Origin: an uncultured Eubacteriales bacterium
GTDB taxonomy: Bacteria; Bacillota; Clostridia; UMGS1883; UMGS1540
Assembly (NCBI GenBank): GCA_900552775.1
Contig: USAP01000002.1
Span: 1-33,158, forward strand
Direction: 5' to 3'
DNA: 33,158 nt
Below are positions 1-9,400 of the stretch, piece after piece; positions within the stretch are counted from its first letter, which is position 1; each line of letters begins with the position of its first letter. Under the pieces are notes generated by a model. It did no database searches. It had not been told where the DNA came from and saw only the letters and a list, made by a program, of their open reading frames with translations. Both the position numbers and the translations under genes were made by a program.

Positions 1-124
1 TCGTAATACTGACGTATACGACCGCCTGTTTACGAAGTATAAACTTAAAGAACGGCTTTCAAAACCAATACTTCCTTATCGGGTTGTGGCTTTTTAAACA
101 GCTTTGTTTTTTTAAAAGCAAATA

Positions 125-1891
125 TCAGTCGTTAAAGCCCTCACGCGCCGCATATGTCGTATGCAAAAGCTCATGAGCCTTATGCGAATTAGGTTCTCCC
201 AAAAACTCATCATAAAGCGCCTTAACCTGCATATTGTTGTGAGACTGACGCACAGCGTTTCTTTCGTCCTCGGAATAAAGCGCCGCTGCTCTCTTTTCCT
301 TATACGTATCGAGAATATCAATATCCTCATCGGGCAAAAAGCACGGTTTCACATACGGCTGACCGCCGCCCGCAATACATCCGCCGGGGCAGCCCATTAT
401 CTCGATAAAGTGATATTTTGACTTGCCCGCTCTTATATCGTCAAGCAAAACCTTTGCATTCTTCATGCCGTGAGCCACTGCTACGTTTACGGTTGTGCCG
501 TTTATGTCAATACTTGCTTCACGGATTCCGTCAAAACCGCGTACAGCCTCAAACTTAATAAGCTCATGCTCTTTACCTGTGAGCGCATGGTAAGCCGTTC
601 TCAATGCAGCCTCCATAACGCCGCCGGTAACGCCGAATATAACTCCGGCTCCGGTGTAATCGCCGAGCAAATCAGCGTCAAACTCCTCATCCGGAAGCTT
701 TTTGAAGTTTATGCCTGAACGCTTTATAAGCTTTGCAAGCTCACGTGTTGTTAAGACAGCGTCAACATCCATAAATCCGTTTGTTTTAAGCTGTTCTCTT
801 TCTTTTTCGAATTTCTTTGCCGTGCACGGCATAATTGAAACTACGAAAATATCTGCCGGATCAATGCCGTTTTTCTCGGCATAGTAGGACTTAACTATTG
901 CGCCGAACATTTCGTGAGGAGATTTGCAGCTTGAAAGATGCGGAAGCAAATCGGAATAATTATACTCCGCGTAGTTTATCCAGCCGGGGGAGCACGATGT
1001 TATCATCGGAAGAACTCCGCCGTTTGTTATTCTTCCGAGAAGCTCGGTTGCCTCCTCCATAATTGTGAGGTCTGCGGCAAAATCGGTATCGTAAACCTTG
1101 TCGAAACCAAGACGGCGAAGCGCCGCAACCATTTTTCCGGTAACGGGCGTGCCTATTTTCATTCCGAATTCCTCGCCAAGCGCCGCACGAACCGCAGGAG
1201 CCGTCTGAACAACTATGAATTTGCCGCGGCTTTTCGCCTCGTCAATTTTATGTATTTCGGACTTTTCCATCAATGCGCCCGTAGGACAGACGCTTGTGCA
1301 CTGACCGCAGAGTATACACGGCGAATTTGCAAAGGATCTGTTTTCGGCAGGAGCAACAATTGTTGCAAAGCCGCGGTTCTCAAATCCCAAAATACCTTTT
1401 CCATGAGCATTTTTACATCTTTCGATACATCTTCCGCAGAGAATACATTTTGAAGTATCGCGAACGATGGACGGCGTAAGCTCGTCCAAGGTTGTCGGGG
1501 TTTTTTCTCCCTCAAACATACCCTCTCTCGCGCCCGTAATGCGCGCAACGTGCAAAAGCTCGCAGTATTCGTTTTTATCGCACTGCTGACAGTCTGTCGA
1601 GTGGTTTGAAAGAAGCAGCTCAACAGATGCACGCCTTGCCGCAACCGCCTTGGGCGACGAAATTGTGATTTCCATTCCTTCGCTTACGGGATACACACAG
1701 GATGCTACAAGACCTCTTGCCCCGGTTGCCTCAACGAGACATACGCGGCAGGAACCTCTTGAACATTCACCGTGATTGTATGCACAAAGGGACGGAATTT
1801 CATAACCGCACTTTTTGGCGGCCTCAAGTATTGTAAGCCCCTCCTCAACTTTGTAGGAAACGCCTTCTATTTTAATATTAATTTCTGACAC
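125..1891 (-). CDS. hydA: [FeFe]-hydrogenase catalytic subunit of an NAD-linked (bifurcating-type) complex
   Basis: 588 aa. Catalytic subunit that would reduce protons to H2 or oxidise H2 in the cytoplasm, with the NuoF- and NuoE-like proteins encoded just upstream. Seen in order: an N-terminal [2Fe-2S] domain (C36, C48, C51, C65), a His/Cys cluster site (H97, C101, C104, C110), two [4Fe-4S] motifs (CILCGRCIERC at 149-159, CILCGQCTSVCP at 192-203) and the H-cluster domain. H-cluster loops are TSCSPGW (298-304), MPCTAKKFE (354-362) and EIMGCPGGC (497-505) followed by GGGQP; a small-subunit-like tail closes the protein. In loop 1 the second Cys of the usual TSCCPxW is Ser. The start is GTG at 1891, placed 7 nt after GGGAGGG. 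It is the last gene of a three-gene operon, 14 bp after hydB. No maturation genes (hydE, hydF, hydG) are nearby. HndD is an equivalent name. The family call is very secure; bifurcation is inferred from the subunit set. Confidence 0.96.
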   Translation of the reverse strand: MSEINIKIEGVSYKVEEGLTILEAAKKCGYEIPSLCAYNHGECSRGSCRVCLVEATGARGLVASCVYPVSEGMEITISSPKAVAARRASVELLLSNHSTDCQQCDKNEYCELLHVARITGAREGMFEGEKTPTTLDELTPSIVRDTSKCILCGRCIERCKNAHGKGILGFENRGFATIVAPAENRSFANSPCILCGQCTSVCPTGALMEKSEIHKIDEAKSRGKFIVVQTAPAVRAALGEEFGMKIGTPVTGKMVAALRRLGFDKVYDTDFAADLTIMEEATELLGRITNGGVLPMITSCSPGWINYAEYNYSDLLPHLSSCKSPHEMFGAIVKSYYAEKNGIDPADIFVVSIMPCTAKKFEKEREQLKTNGFMDVDAVLTTRELAKLIKRSGINFKKLPDEEFDADLLGDYTGAGVIFGVTGGVMEAALRTAYHALTGKEHELIKFEAVRGFDGIREASIDINGTTVNVAVAHGMKNAKVLLDDIRAGKSKYHFIEIMGCPGGCIAGGGQPYVKPCFLPDEDIDILDTYKEKRAAALYSEDERNAVRQSHNNMQVKALYDEFLGEPNSHKAHELLHTTYAAREGFND

Positions 1892-1905
1892 TTAATTTCC
1901 CTCCC

Positions 1906-3771
1906 TTATTTCTTTATAACAGCGCCGAATTTGCAGGAAGACATACACATTCCGCACTTTATACACTTGCTACGGTCGATTACGAACGGTTCCTTGCCGA
2001 CAACGCCCGAAATAGCATCAACGGGACACTGTCTTGCACAGAGACTGCATTTTTTACACTTGTCGGGGTCAATGCTGTAGCTTGTAAGTCTCTTGCAAAC
2101 GTGTGCGGGACAGTTCTTGTCAACGATATGAGCTATGTATTCATCTCTGAAATGAGTAAGGGTTGACGTAACGGGGTTTGCCGCCGTCTGCCCCAGAGCG
2201 CACAAAGCGCCGTTTTTAATTGTAGCGGCAAGCTCTTCAAGCTGGTTTAAATCTTCCATATCAGCCTTGCCCTCGGTTATCTTTGTGAGAAGCTCAAGCA
2301 TTCTCTTTGTACCGATACGGCAGGGTGAGCACTTACCGCAGGACTCGTCGCAGATAAATTCCATATAGAATTTTGCAACGTCAACCATACAGTTATCCTC
2401 GTCCATAACAATTGCGCCGCCGGAGCCCATCATTGAGCCTTTTGCAACGAGACTGTTGAAGTCTATGGGCGTGTCGAGATCCTTCTCTGTCAGACAGCCG
2501 CCGGAGGGACCGCCCGTCTGTATAGCCTTGAATTTCTTTCCTTCGGGGATTCCGCCGCCGATATCATAGATAAGCTCGCGGAGCGTTGTGCCCATGGGAA
2601 CCTCAACAAGACCAACGTTGTTTATTTTACCGCCGAGGGCGAACACCTTGGTGCCCTTGGAATTTTCCGTGCCGTATTCCGCAAACTTTGCGGCGCCCTC
2701 TCTTAATATATAGGGAACGGTTGCAAGCGTTTCAACGTTATTTACTATAGTCGGGCTCTGCCACAGACCCTTAACTGCCGGGAACGGCGGACGGGGACGC
2801 GGCATACCTCTCTGACCCTCTATGGAATTCAGAAGAGCCGTTTCCTCACCGCACACGAATGCGCCGGCGCCGAGTCTTATATGAACGCGGAACGAGAAAC
2901 CCGTGCCCAAAATGTTTTCTCCCAAAAGTCCAAGCTCTTCAGCCTGCTTTATAGCTATTTTAAGTCTGTTAACGGCAATGGGATATTCCGCACGAACGTA
3001 AAAATAACCGTTTTGTGCGCCTATTGCGTAACCGGCAATCATCATGCCTTCTATAACGGCAAGAGGGTTGCCTTCGAGGATTGACCTGTCCATAAAAGCA
3101 CCGGGGTCACCCTCGTCGCCGTTACAGACAACATATTTCTCACCGTCGGGCTGAGCAAACGCAAACTGCCATTTTCTGCCCGTCGGGAAGCCGCCTCCTC
3201 CTCTGCCGCGAAGTCCGGAATCCAAAACCTCTTTTATAACGTCCTCGCGAGACATTGAAAGAGCTTTTATAAGACCCTTAAATGCGTCAAAGCCCAAAGC
3301 CTCTTCGATATCCTCGGGGTTTATCTGACCGCAGCCGTGCAAAGCAACACGCACCTGCTTTTTATAGAAGTTTATATCATCCTGCTTTATAACCTGTTCT
3401 TTGGTTGCCGGCTCGATATACAAAAGCCTCTCAACAACCTCGTGGTTTATTATATCCTTCTCGAAAATTTCTTCAACGTCGTCAAGAGTAACAAGCCTGT
3501 AAAGAGTGTCCTCGGGATAAATCTTTACAAAAGGTCCCTGTGAGCAGAAGCCGAAGCAGCCGACTTTGTTAACCGAAACCTTGTCCTCCATTTTATGTTC
3601 TTTTACAAGCTCGGAAAATTTCTCCTGAATTTCGGCCGAATTTGACGAAAGACATCCCGTACCGCCGCAAAGAAGTATTGCGCGCTTACCGTTTTCTCCC
3701 ACCATTTTGGCGTCAAAGCTTTTGGAGCAATCACAAATTTTTGAATTTAATTCATCAAAGTTTTTAATCAT
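1906..3771 (-). CDS. hydB: NuoF-like flavoprotein subunit of NAD-linked [FeFe]-hydrogenase
   Basis: 621 aa. NADH/NAD and FMN-binding subunit (HydB/HndC, NuoF family) that passes electrons between NAD, ferredoxin and the HydA subunit. Visible parts are an N-terminal thioredoxin-like [2Fe-2S] segment (C35, C40, C72, C76), the FMN/NAD region with GRGGGGFPTGRKW at 189-201 and NGDEGDPGAFMDR at 217-229, an SLBB region, the NuoF [4Fe-4S] motif ESCGKCSPCRIGT, and a C-terminal two-cluster ferredoxin domain (CKKCSLCARQCP and CIKCGMCMSSC). The extra N- and C-terminal iron-sulfur modules separate it from plain complex I NuoF and match the hydrogenase-associated form. Its ATG overlaps the stop of hydC (ATGA, 3768-3771), implying translational coupling. 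Cytoplasmic: no signal peptide or membrane segment. Confidence 0.96.
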   Translation of the reverse strand: MIKNFDELNSKICDCSKSFDAKMVGENGKRAILLCGGTGCLSSNSAEIQEKFSELVKEHKMEDKVSVNKVGCFGFCSQGPFVKIYPEDTLYRLVTLDDVEEIFEKDIINHEVVERLLYIEPATKEQVIKQDDINFYKKQVRVALHGCGQINPEDIEEALGFDAFKGLIKALSMSREDVIKEVLDSGLRGRGGGGFPTGRKWQFAFAQPDGEKYVVCNGDEGDPGAFMDRSILEGNPLAVIEGMMIAGYAIGAQNGYFYVRAEYPIAVNRLKIAIKQAEELGLLGENILGTGFSFRVHIRLGAGAFVCGEETALLNSIEGQRGMPRPRPPFPAVKGLWQSPTIVNNVETLATVPYILREGAAKFAEYGTENSKGTKVFALGGKINNVGLVEVPMGTTLRELIYDIGGGIPEGKKFKAIQTGGPSGGCLTEKDLDTPIDFNSLVAKGSMMGSGGAIVMDEDNCMVDVAKFYMEFICDESCGKCSPCRIGTKRMLELLTKITEGKADMEDLNQLEELAATIKNGALCALGQTAANPVTSTLTHFRDEYIAHIVDKNCPAHVCKRLTSYSIDPDKCKKCSLCARQCPVDAISGVVGKEPFVIDRSKCIKCGMCMSSCKFGAVIKK

Positions 3772-4259
3772 TGACCCGCACCCTCCATATTACGATATTC
3801 TTCGATAATTTCGGGAACCTGGTCAACCGAAACCTTGGGATATACCTTTCCGTTAATGGATACTGCCGGAGCAATACCGCAGGCGCCGATACATCTTAAC
3901 GCATCGATGGTAAACATACCGTCTTCTGTCGTTTCACCGGGTTTAACGCCCAAAACCTCGGAAAACTTATCGATAATATGCTGCGCGCCCTTAACATAGC
4001 ATGCCGTACCGAGACAGCAGCCTATAATATATTTCCCTTTTGGCTGTAAAGAGAAAAATGAGTAAAAAGTAACCACCCCGTATATTTCGGCAACGGAAAT
4101 ACCCGTTTTTTCCGAAACAAGCTCCTGCGCCTCCAGAGGAATATAACCGTATTCGTTCTGGATATCGCTGAGGATCATCATTAGAGGCGTTTTTTCCGCT
4201 GTGTATCTGTCGCAAATTTCAGATATTTTTGCTGCGGAAGCATCATTCAAATGAGGCAT
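3768..4259 (-). CDS. hydC: NuoE-like [2Fe-2S] subunit of NAD-linked [FeFe]-hydrogenase
   Basis: 163 aa, thioredoxin-fold NuoE family (HydC/HndA), usual length. A single [2Fe-2S] cluster is expected from C82, C87 (in CCLGTACYVKGA) and C123, C127 (in LRCIGACGIAP). The N-terminal helical part (about 1-65) has the family sequence TFYSFF. It is the small electron-transfer partner of the NuoF-like subunit and the first gene of the operon. The start is supported by AGGAGG seven bases before the ATG. The leader between the promoter (4332-4360) and the start holds a Rex-like inverted repeat (4288-4305), consistent with control by NADH/NAD ratio. Confidence 0.95.
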   Translation of the reverse strand: MPHLNDASAAKISEICDRYTAEKTPLMMILSDIQNEYGYIPLEAQELVSEKTGISVAEIYGVVTFYSFFSLQPKGKYIIGCCLGTACYVKGAQHIIDKFSEVLGVKPGETTEDGMFTIDALRCIGACGIAPAVSINGKVYPKVSVDQVPEIIEEYRNMEGAGQ

Positions 4260-4287
4260 TGATAGCCCTCCTTCCGAGTATTACGCT

Positions 4288-4305
4288 TTGTTATTTTTTT
4301 AACAC
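4288..4305. promoter_or_regulatory. Rex-like operator in the hydrogenase leader
   Basis: The sequence TTGTTATTTTTTTAACAC is an inverted repeat of TTGTTA and TAACAC around six bases. Eleven of twelve half-site bases match the clostridial Rex pattern TTGTTA-N6-TAACAA. It lies just downstream of the predicted start point of the hyd promoter, where a bound repressor would block transcription. The family rule (Rex senses NADH/NAD and controls fermentative and hydrogenase genes) is established; binding here is inferred, and AT-rich DNA gives such matches by chance. Confidence 0.45.
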
Positions 4306-4331
4306 AATATAGCACAAAGCACACAAAAAGT

Positions 4332-4360
4332 ATTATACAATTTATTGCAAGTTTTGTCAA
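4332..4360 (-). promoter_or_regulatory. Sigma-A-type promoter of the hyd operon
   Basis: On the minus strand the -35 is TTGACA (4355-4360) and the -10 is TATAAT (4332-4337), separated by 17 bases. Both boxes are perfect consensus. It is 73 bases upstream of the hydC start, giving a leader of about 65 nt. Confidence 0.85.
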
Positions 4361-4461
4361 TAAAAAAAGCGCTCAGTAAACATATTTGTCACATTGTTTA
4401 AAAAATTTGTCGAACATATATATATAATGCACATATTTTTTGCGCGCCGCGGGAGACCCCA

Positions 4462-6273
4462 TCACCGTTTCTCCGTAAAACGCATTAATATTGAGATTTC
4501 CGCGTCTTTTACATTCTCCGTACGGAAAGCAAGCTTTACGAATTCCTCGTTTTTATCCTGCTCGGAGTTTTTCGGCGATGTCTCCATGGGCATTGCCTTC
4601 ATAACCGAAAATTCTCCCGGAATGTCCGAAATAAGCGAAACCTCAAGATCCTTGTTTTTTCCCGTTAAAATTGCTTTTCGCCTGTCCTCCGACACACTGA
4701 TTTCGCACGTTGTGTGCATAAACCACCAAACATCGGATTTTTCATTTGTTTTTATTTTGTCGCGTATTATTATTTCACTTCTGTTGTTTGTAAGCTCAAA
4801 GCTGCGCTTTACGCTTTCGGCATTGTACATATCGGTTAAATTGATTTGCGCAAATGCGCTTTCCCCCGACTTGAAAACATCTATTTTCGTATTTCCATCA
4901 AGGCTTTGTCCGCCGTCCTTCGAAGGGTTTATAACGAGAGTGTTATGACCCTCGGCTCTGTATCTGTAAAGATTCCACACGCTGTCCTCTATATTGTAAT
5001 CATCCGCACCCAAATCACAGGCGTAGCGCGTGCCGAAGCCGTCAAGAACAAAGCTTCCCGCGTCCATATGACCGTGATAAACGTCCGTTTTGCCTGCGTG
5101 AATACCCAAAAATATCGCGTCATTGTCCCATCCGCTTCTGAAGGAGGCAACCTCCGTGTCGCGGAAATAAAAGTCCTTTTTAAGCTTTGCCGACTTTCCC
5201 GAAAGTTCGGGGTTATAATACAAAATATCTCTTATTTTACCCTTAACGTTTCCTTCCGTCAGCTGCTCCGTCCTGAGCGCGGACAGCGCGCTGTCGGAAA
5301 GCTTGTCGGCAAGAAAGAAAAGCTCGGGTGCATTCATAACCGCCATCGACGAATCGTGGAAATTAAAGCTTCCGCAGGGACCTGTTATTGCGGTGATGTA
5401 GTAGCCCGTTTGCGAAACTCCCGGCGCATTCAAATAACCGAAGGTGTCGGAAAAAACCGAATCAAGGCAGCAGCAAAAGCCGATAAAATACTCTGTCGCA
5501 TACTGCCAGTAGGCGGGACCTTCGTACCATGCGCCGTCGGGACCGTATAACAAAACGGCTTTTTTAATAAGCTCCATGCCGCCGTCAAAAACCTCGGCGG
5601 CAAGCTCCGGTGCGTCCTCACAAACCGCCATCGCGCCCTCTGTAAGTCCCGAATTGCAGACAATATTCCAGTTGTCCGCCACTTCGCTCTGCGCCCATTT
5701 CCATGTTCTGCGCCTGTCCTTCGGCTCATCTCTGTAATCTTCGACTATCTGCATCAGACCCTTGTTTATTATGGAAGATTTAACAGTTTCGCGAAAATCC
5801 TCCGACATGTAATTGTAAAGCCAGTCGTAGGCAAAGGCAAGCCCCTCCGTCATTTCGGCAGTGTCGAGAAAATGATACGGATTCCAGTCGGGAAACGCGC
5901 AAACGGCTTTCATTTCTTTTATGCATCTTTCGGCATACCTTGTCTCCCCCGTCATTTGATAACAAAACGCAAGCTCCTGCATTCTGTCTCTCGCTCTGCG
6001 GCAATTCCGAAGAAGTCTTATGCCGTCGGGAATTTCGTATGTTACGGGCTCGATGTCAAAATATGTTTCCGCAAGCTCCTTGACATCCTCAAACCATTTT
6101 GAGACATTTGTGTCGTTTTTGATCCGCTCACGCAGAATTTTTATTTTGTTTTTATCCGCATATAGGCGCGGATGAGCGTTATCGGGGTGTTTTTCCAAAA
6201 TCATTTTTACCATTTCGGAACCCTTTGGCGCATTGAAATATTTCAGGTTGTCCTTTTTGTTTGTGTTTTTCAT
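4462..6273 (-). CDS. Heparinase II/III-fold protein, core only, no signal peptide
   Basis: 603 aa from the ATG at 6273, which has GGAG six bases upstream; the frame is open 12 codons further upstream but without such a site. The protein has an alpha/alpha-toroid-like N-terminal half (about 25-330) and a heparinase II/III-like beta-sandwich half (about 350-600). The sandwich contains HGHMDAGSFVLDGFGTRY and RAEGHNTLVINP, whose His residues are candidate active-site residues. Known members of this fold are polysaccharide lyases that cut uronate-containing glycans; the substrate here cannot be read. It aligns closely along its length to the middle of the proteins at 6484-9549 and 23392-27129, but begins and ends at the core boundaries. 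It lacks their signal peptide, CuAO-N domain and discoidin tail. A cytoplasmic oligosaccharide-degrading role is inferred. Confidence 0.85.
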   Translation of the reverse strand: MKNTNKKDNLKYFNAPKGSEMVKMILEKHPDNAHPRLYADKNKIKILRERIKNDTNVSKWFEDVKELAETYFDIEPVTYEIPDGIRLLRNCRRARDRMQELAFCYQMTGETRYAERCIKEMKAVCAFPDWNPYHFLDTAEMTEGLAFAYDWLYNYMSEDFRETVKSSIINKGLMQIVEDYRDEPKDRRRTWKWAQSEVADNWNIVCNSGLTEGAMAVCEDAPELAAEVFDGGMELIKKAVLLYGPDGAWYEGPAYWQYATEYFIGFCCCLDSVFSDTFGYLNAPGVSQTGYYITAITGPCGSFNFHDSSMAVMNAPELFFLADKLSDSALSALRTEQLTEGNVKGKIRDILYYNPELSGKSAKLKKDFYFRDTEVASFRSGWDNDAIFLGIHAGKTDVYHGHMDAGSFVLDGFGTRYACDLGADDYNIEDSVWNLYRYRAEGHNTLVINPSKDGGQSLDGNTKIDVFKSGESAFAQINLTDMYNAESVKRSFELTNNRSEIIIRDKIKTNEKSDVWWFMHTTCEISVSEDRRKAILTGKNKDLEVSLISDIPGEFSVMKAMPMETSPKNSEQDKNEEFVKLAFRTENVKDAEISILMRFTEKR

Positions 6274-6371
6274 ATTAATCTCCATTTTGCCGTAAAATCG
6301 CCGGCACAAAAAATAATTAAAAATCTCTTATCACGAACCGATAAGGCGTATAAAGTGAATTGTTTACACAG

Positions 6372-6409
6372 CTTGAGGCTTAACGCGAAAAATCACGTTA
6401 AGCCTCAAG
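6372..6409. repeat. Perfect 14-bp inverted repeat between two heparinase paralogs
   Basis: CTTGAGGCTTAACG (6372-6385) and its exact complement (6396-6409) flank a 10-base loop. Neither strand has a clean T-run after the stem, so it is not a textbook terminator. It lies between the stop of the 1021-aa paralog and the start of the 603-aa paralog and could stabilise mRNA, stop transcription weakly, or bind a protein. Confidence 0.7.
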
Positions 6410-6420
6410 AAATGTATTTT

Positions 6421-6471
6421 TCCGCTGTCTTCCGGAGTTTTTAACATCCTGTTATGTCAGCGGAACAGGAT
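6421..6471. repeat. Two interleaved inverted repeats just after the 1021-aa gene
   Basis: TCCGCTG (6421-6427) pairs with CAGCGGA (6458-6464), and ATCCTGTT (6446-6453) pairs with AACAGGAT (6464-6471). The second stem's loop holds part of the first stem, so the two compete. This is a possible weak terminator for the minus-strand gene ending at 6484. Confidence 0.5.
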
Positions 6472-6483
6472 AAAAAATATTTT

Positions 6484-9400
6484 TTATTTCCCGTAGATAT
6501 TGCATTCGGTGATGGAATTCCAGTTTCCCATGCTTGAACCCTTGCAATATATTTTTACATATCTTCCCTTCACCTCTCCTATCGGGAAAATTTCTTCTTC
6601 AAGCGTTGTTCCCGTGGTTTCGCCCGTGAAGATATGCCTGTAATTTTCTCCGTCCTCCGAAACCGATATATCAAAATACTGTCTTCTTCCGTCATTGGAT
6701 TTGTCCTGATAAACGGCAAGACCTACGTATTTGATTGTCTTAACCTCGCCCAGATCATAGACTATATGCGCGTTTCCGTATGCAGACCAACGCGTTGCAA
6801 GGTTTTCGTCAATGGTATTTTCCGCGTTGTTTTCGGGCTGCGGAACATCGCTTGCCTCAACGCCCTTGATTTCAAAATTCAAAACGTCTGACGGCGCCTT
6901 CTTTAAAATTTCGCGTTCTATTTTTATAACATAATGCTGTGTTTCTCCGTTTTCGGTCACCGAAACCACGGCGTATCCCGGCACGCTGCCGGTTGTCACG
7001 ACGCTTATCTCACCCTGTCCGCGTGCCGTGATTTCGGGCGCTTTTTCATTTTCCGAAGGGCCTCTGTATGCGTAAACAAATCTGTCGCTCTCAAAACCTT
7101 CGATTTCCCTGCCGTCTGCCAGAATGCTTGTAAGCTTCGGCTTTTTCGGCGTCTCGGCGTTATCAAGAGTCCAGCTGTCAAGCTTTGTAACACCGGGCTT
7201 TATCCCCTCTTCCGCGCCTTCGATTGGCAGCTCAAACCGTAAGAGCATGGGAATAGTTAAATCCGTTACGTTTTTCGCGCAAAACGCAAGCTTTCTGTAC
7301 TTTAAATTTTTGTTCTGAGAATCATTTTGCGGCGATGTCTCCATCGGGGCCGCCTCCATAACCGAAAATTCTCCGGGCGTGTCTTGAAGGAGCGAAATTT
7401 TAAGATTTCTGTATTCTCCCTTTATTGTTGCGCTCTTTTTATCCTCCGACACTTCAATGCCTTGTTCCGAGTGCATAAACCACCAGATATCCGAGGGCGT
7501 ATCCGTCTTTATCTCGTCCTGAATTATTACGGCGCTGCGGTTATCGATAAGCTTAAAGCCGCGCTTTACGCTTTTGGCGTCGTACATATCCGTCAAATCC
7601 ATAACCGCCAAGCTGTCGTTGTCGTCATACTCAAATCTGTCAATCTTCGCTGAGCCTTCTATTTTCTGTCCTCCGTCCTTCGAAGGATTTATAACGAGAG
7701 TGTTATGACCCTCGGCTCTGTATCTGTAAAGATTCCAGACGCTGTCATCTATATTGTAGTCATCCGCGCCCAAATCGCAGGCATAGCGCGTGCCGAAGCC
7801 GTCAAGAACAAAACTGCCCGCGTCCATGTGTCCGTGATAAACGTCTGTTTTGCCTGCGTGAACGCCCAGGAATACCGCATTGTAATCGTTCCAGTCGCTT
7901 CTTAATGCAGCAACCTCCGTGTCACGGAAATAATAGTCCTTTTTCATCAAAGCCGAGTCGCCGGAAAGCTCGGGATTATAATATAAAATGTCTCTTATCG
8001 AGCCTTTTGTGTTTCTGTTTTTCATCTGCTCCGTGCGAAGCGCCGAAAGCGCGCTGTCGGAAAGCTTATCCGCAAGGAAGAAAAGCTCGGGTGCGTTTAC
8101 GGCAGGTATTTCGGAATCATGGAAATTAAAGTTTCCGCAAGGACCTGTTATTGCCGTTATGTAGTAGCCCGTTTGCGAAACACCCGGCGCACTCAAGTAT
8201 CCGAACGTATCGGAAAAAACCGAATCCAGACAGCTGCAAAGGTCGATAAAATACTCTGTCGCATACTGCCAATAGCCGGGACCTTCATACCATGCGCCGT
8301 CGGGACCGTACATCAAAACAGCTTTCTCCAAAAGCTTCATTCCGCTTTCAAAAATCTCCGCCGCAAGCTCCGGCGCGTCCTCGCAAACTGCCATTGCACC
8401 CTGAATAAGTCCCGAATTGCAGACAATGTTCCAGTTGTCCGCAACACTGCTTTGCGCCCATCTGTATGTTCTTTTTCTGTCCTCGGGCTTATTTCTGTAA
8501 TCCTGAACTCCCTGTTTTAAGCCCATTTCAATTATTGCCGTTTTAACCTTTTCGCGGAAATCGGGAGTAATATAGTTATACAGCCAATCGTACGCAAAGG
8601 CAAGTCCTTCCGTCATTTCCGCCGTATCGAGAAAGTGAGACGGATTCCAGTCGGGAAACTCGCAAACGGCGTTCATTTCCTTAATGCATCTGTCGGCATA
8701 CTTTGTTTCGCCCGTCATCTGATAGCAAAATGCAAGCTCCTGCATTATGCTTCTTGCCTTACGGGAAATATTTAAAAGCCTGATGCCGTCGTAAATATCA
8801 TAAACCACGGGGTCCGTACCTATATAAGTATCCGCATAATCTCTTATACCCTTAAACCATTTTGAAACGCTTGCGTCGGTTTTTACCCTCCGGCGCAAAA
8901 CTTCGATTTTATCATCGTCGGCATAAAGGCGCGGATGCTTGTTATCGGGGAAGTTTTCTTTTATTTTGTTTATCGCTTCGATGCCCGAGGGCGCGTGAAA
9001 GCAAAGCTTGCCCGTAAGCTCCCTGAACAAATCGAGGTCCTTTTCGAGATCAAAGAAATTTTCTCTGTCGGCTATGACCACAAGACCGCATTTATCGTAC
9101 GAAACCTTTTTCCCGAAGCCCTCGCTTATTGCTCTTATCGGAACAAAGGTTCTCGATTCGCGTATTTCGGGAGCAACGTCGAGGGGAATTTCTTTTCCGC
9201 CGAGCGTAAACTCATTTTGACCTATCGGGAAAACAGCCGTTTCCCCGTTGTAAACAGCGGTTACCGATCTTTCAATTTCGTTGTACGAAATCTCTGCGCC
9301 GATTGACTCGCCAGCCGCACGAAGCGGAACAAGCGTTCTTCCGTCCTTTATGTAAGGCAATACGGCTATGTTTTCGCTGTCAACGTATTTTACTTCACCG

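Noticed and set aside
91..119. Terminator after hydA
   Set aside because: The AT-rich imperfect stem has a mismatch and no T-run on the minus strand; nothing else is seen in bases 1-124.
4462..4500. Extending the core-only heparinase to an upstream ATG at 6309
   Set aside because: The ATG at 6273 has GGAG at proper spacing; the upstream ATG has no ribosome site and adds unrelated residues.
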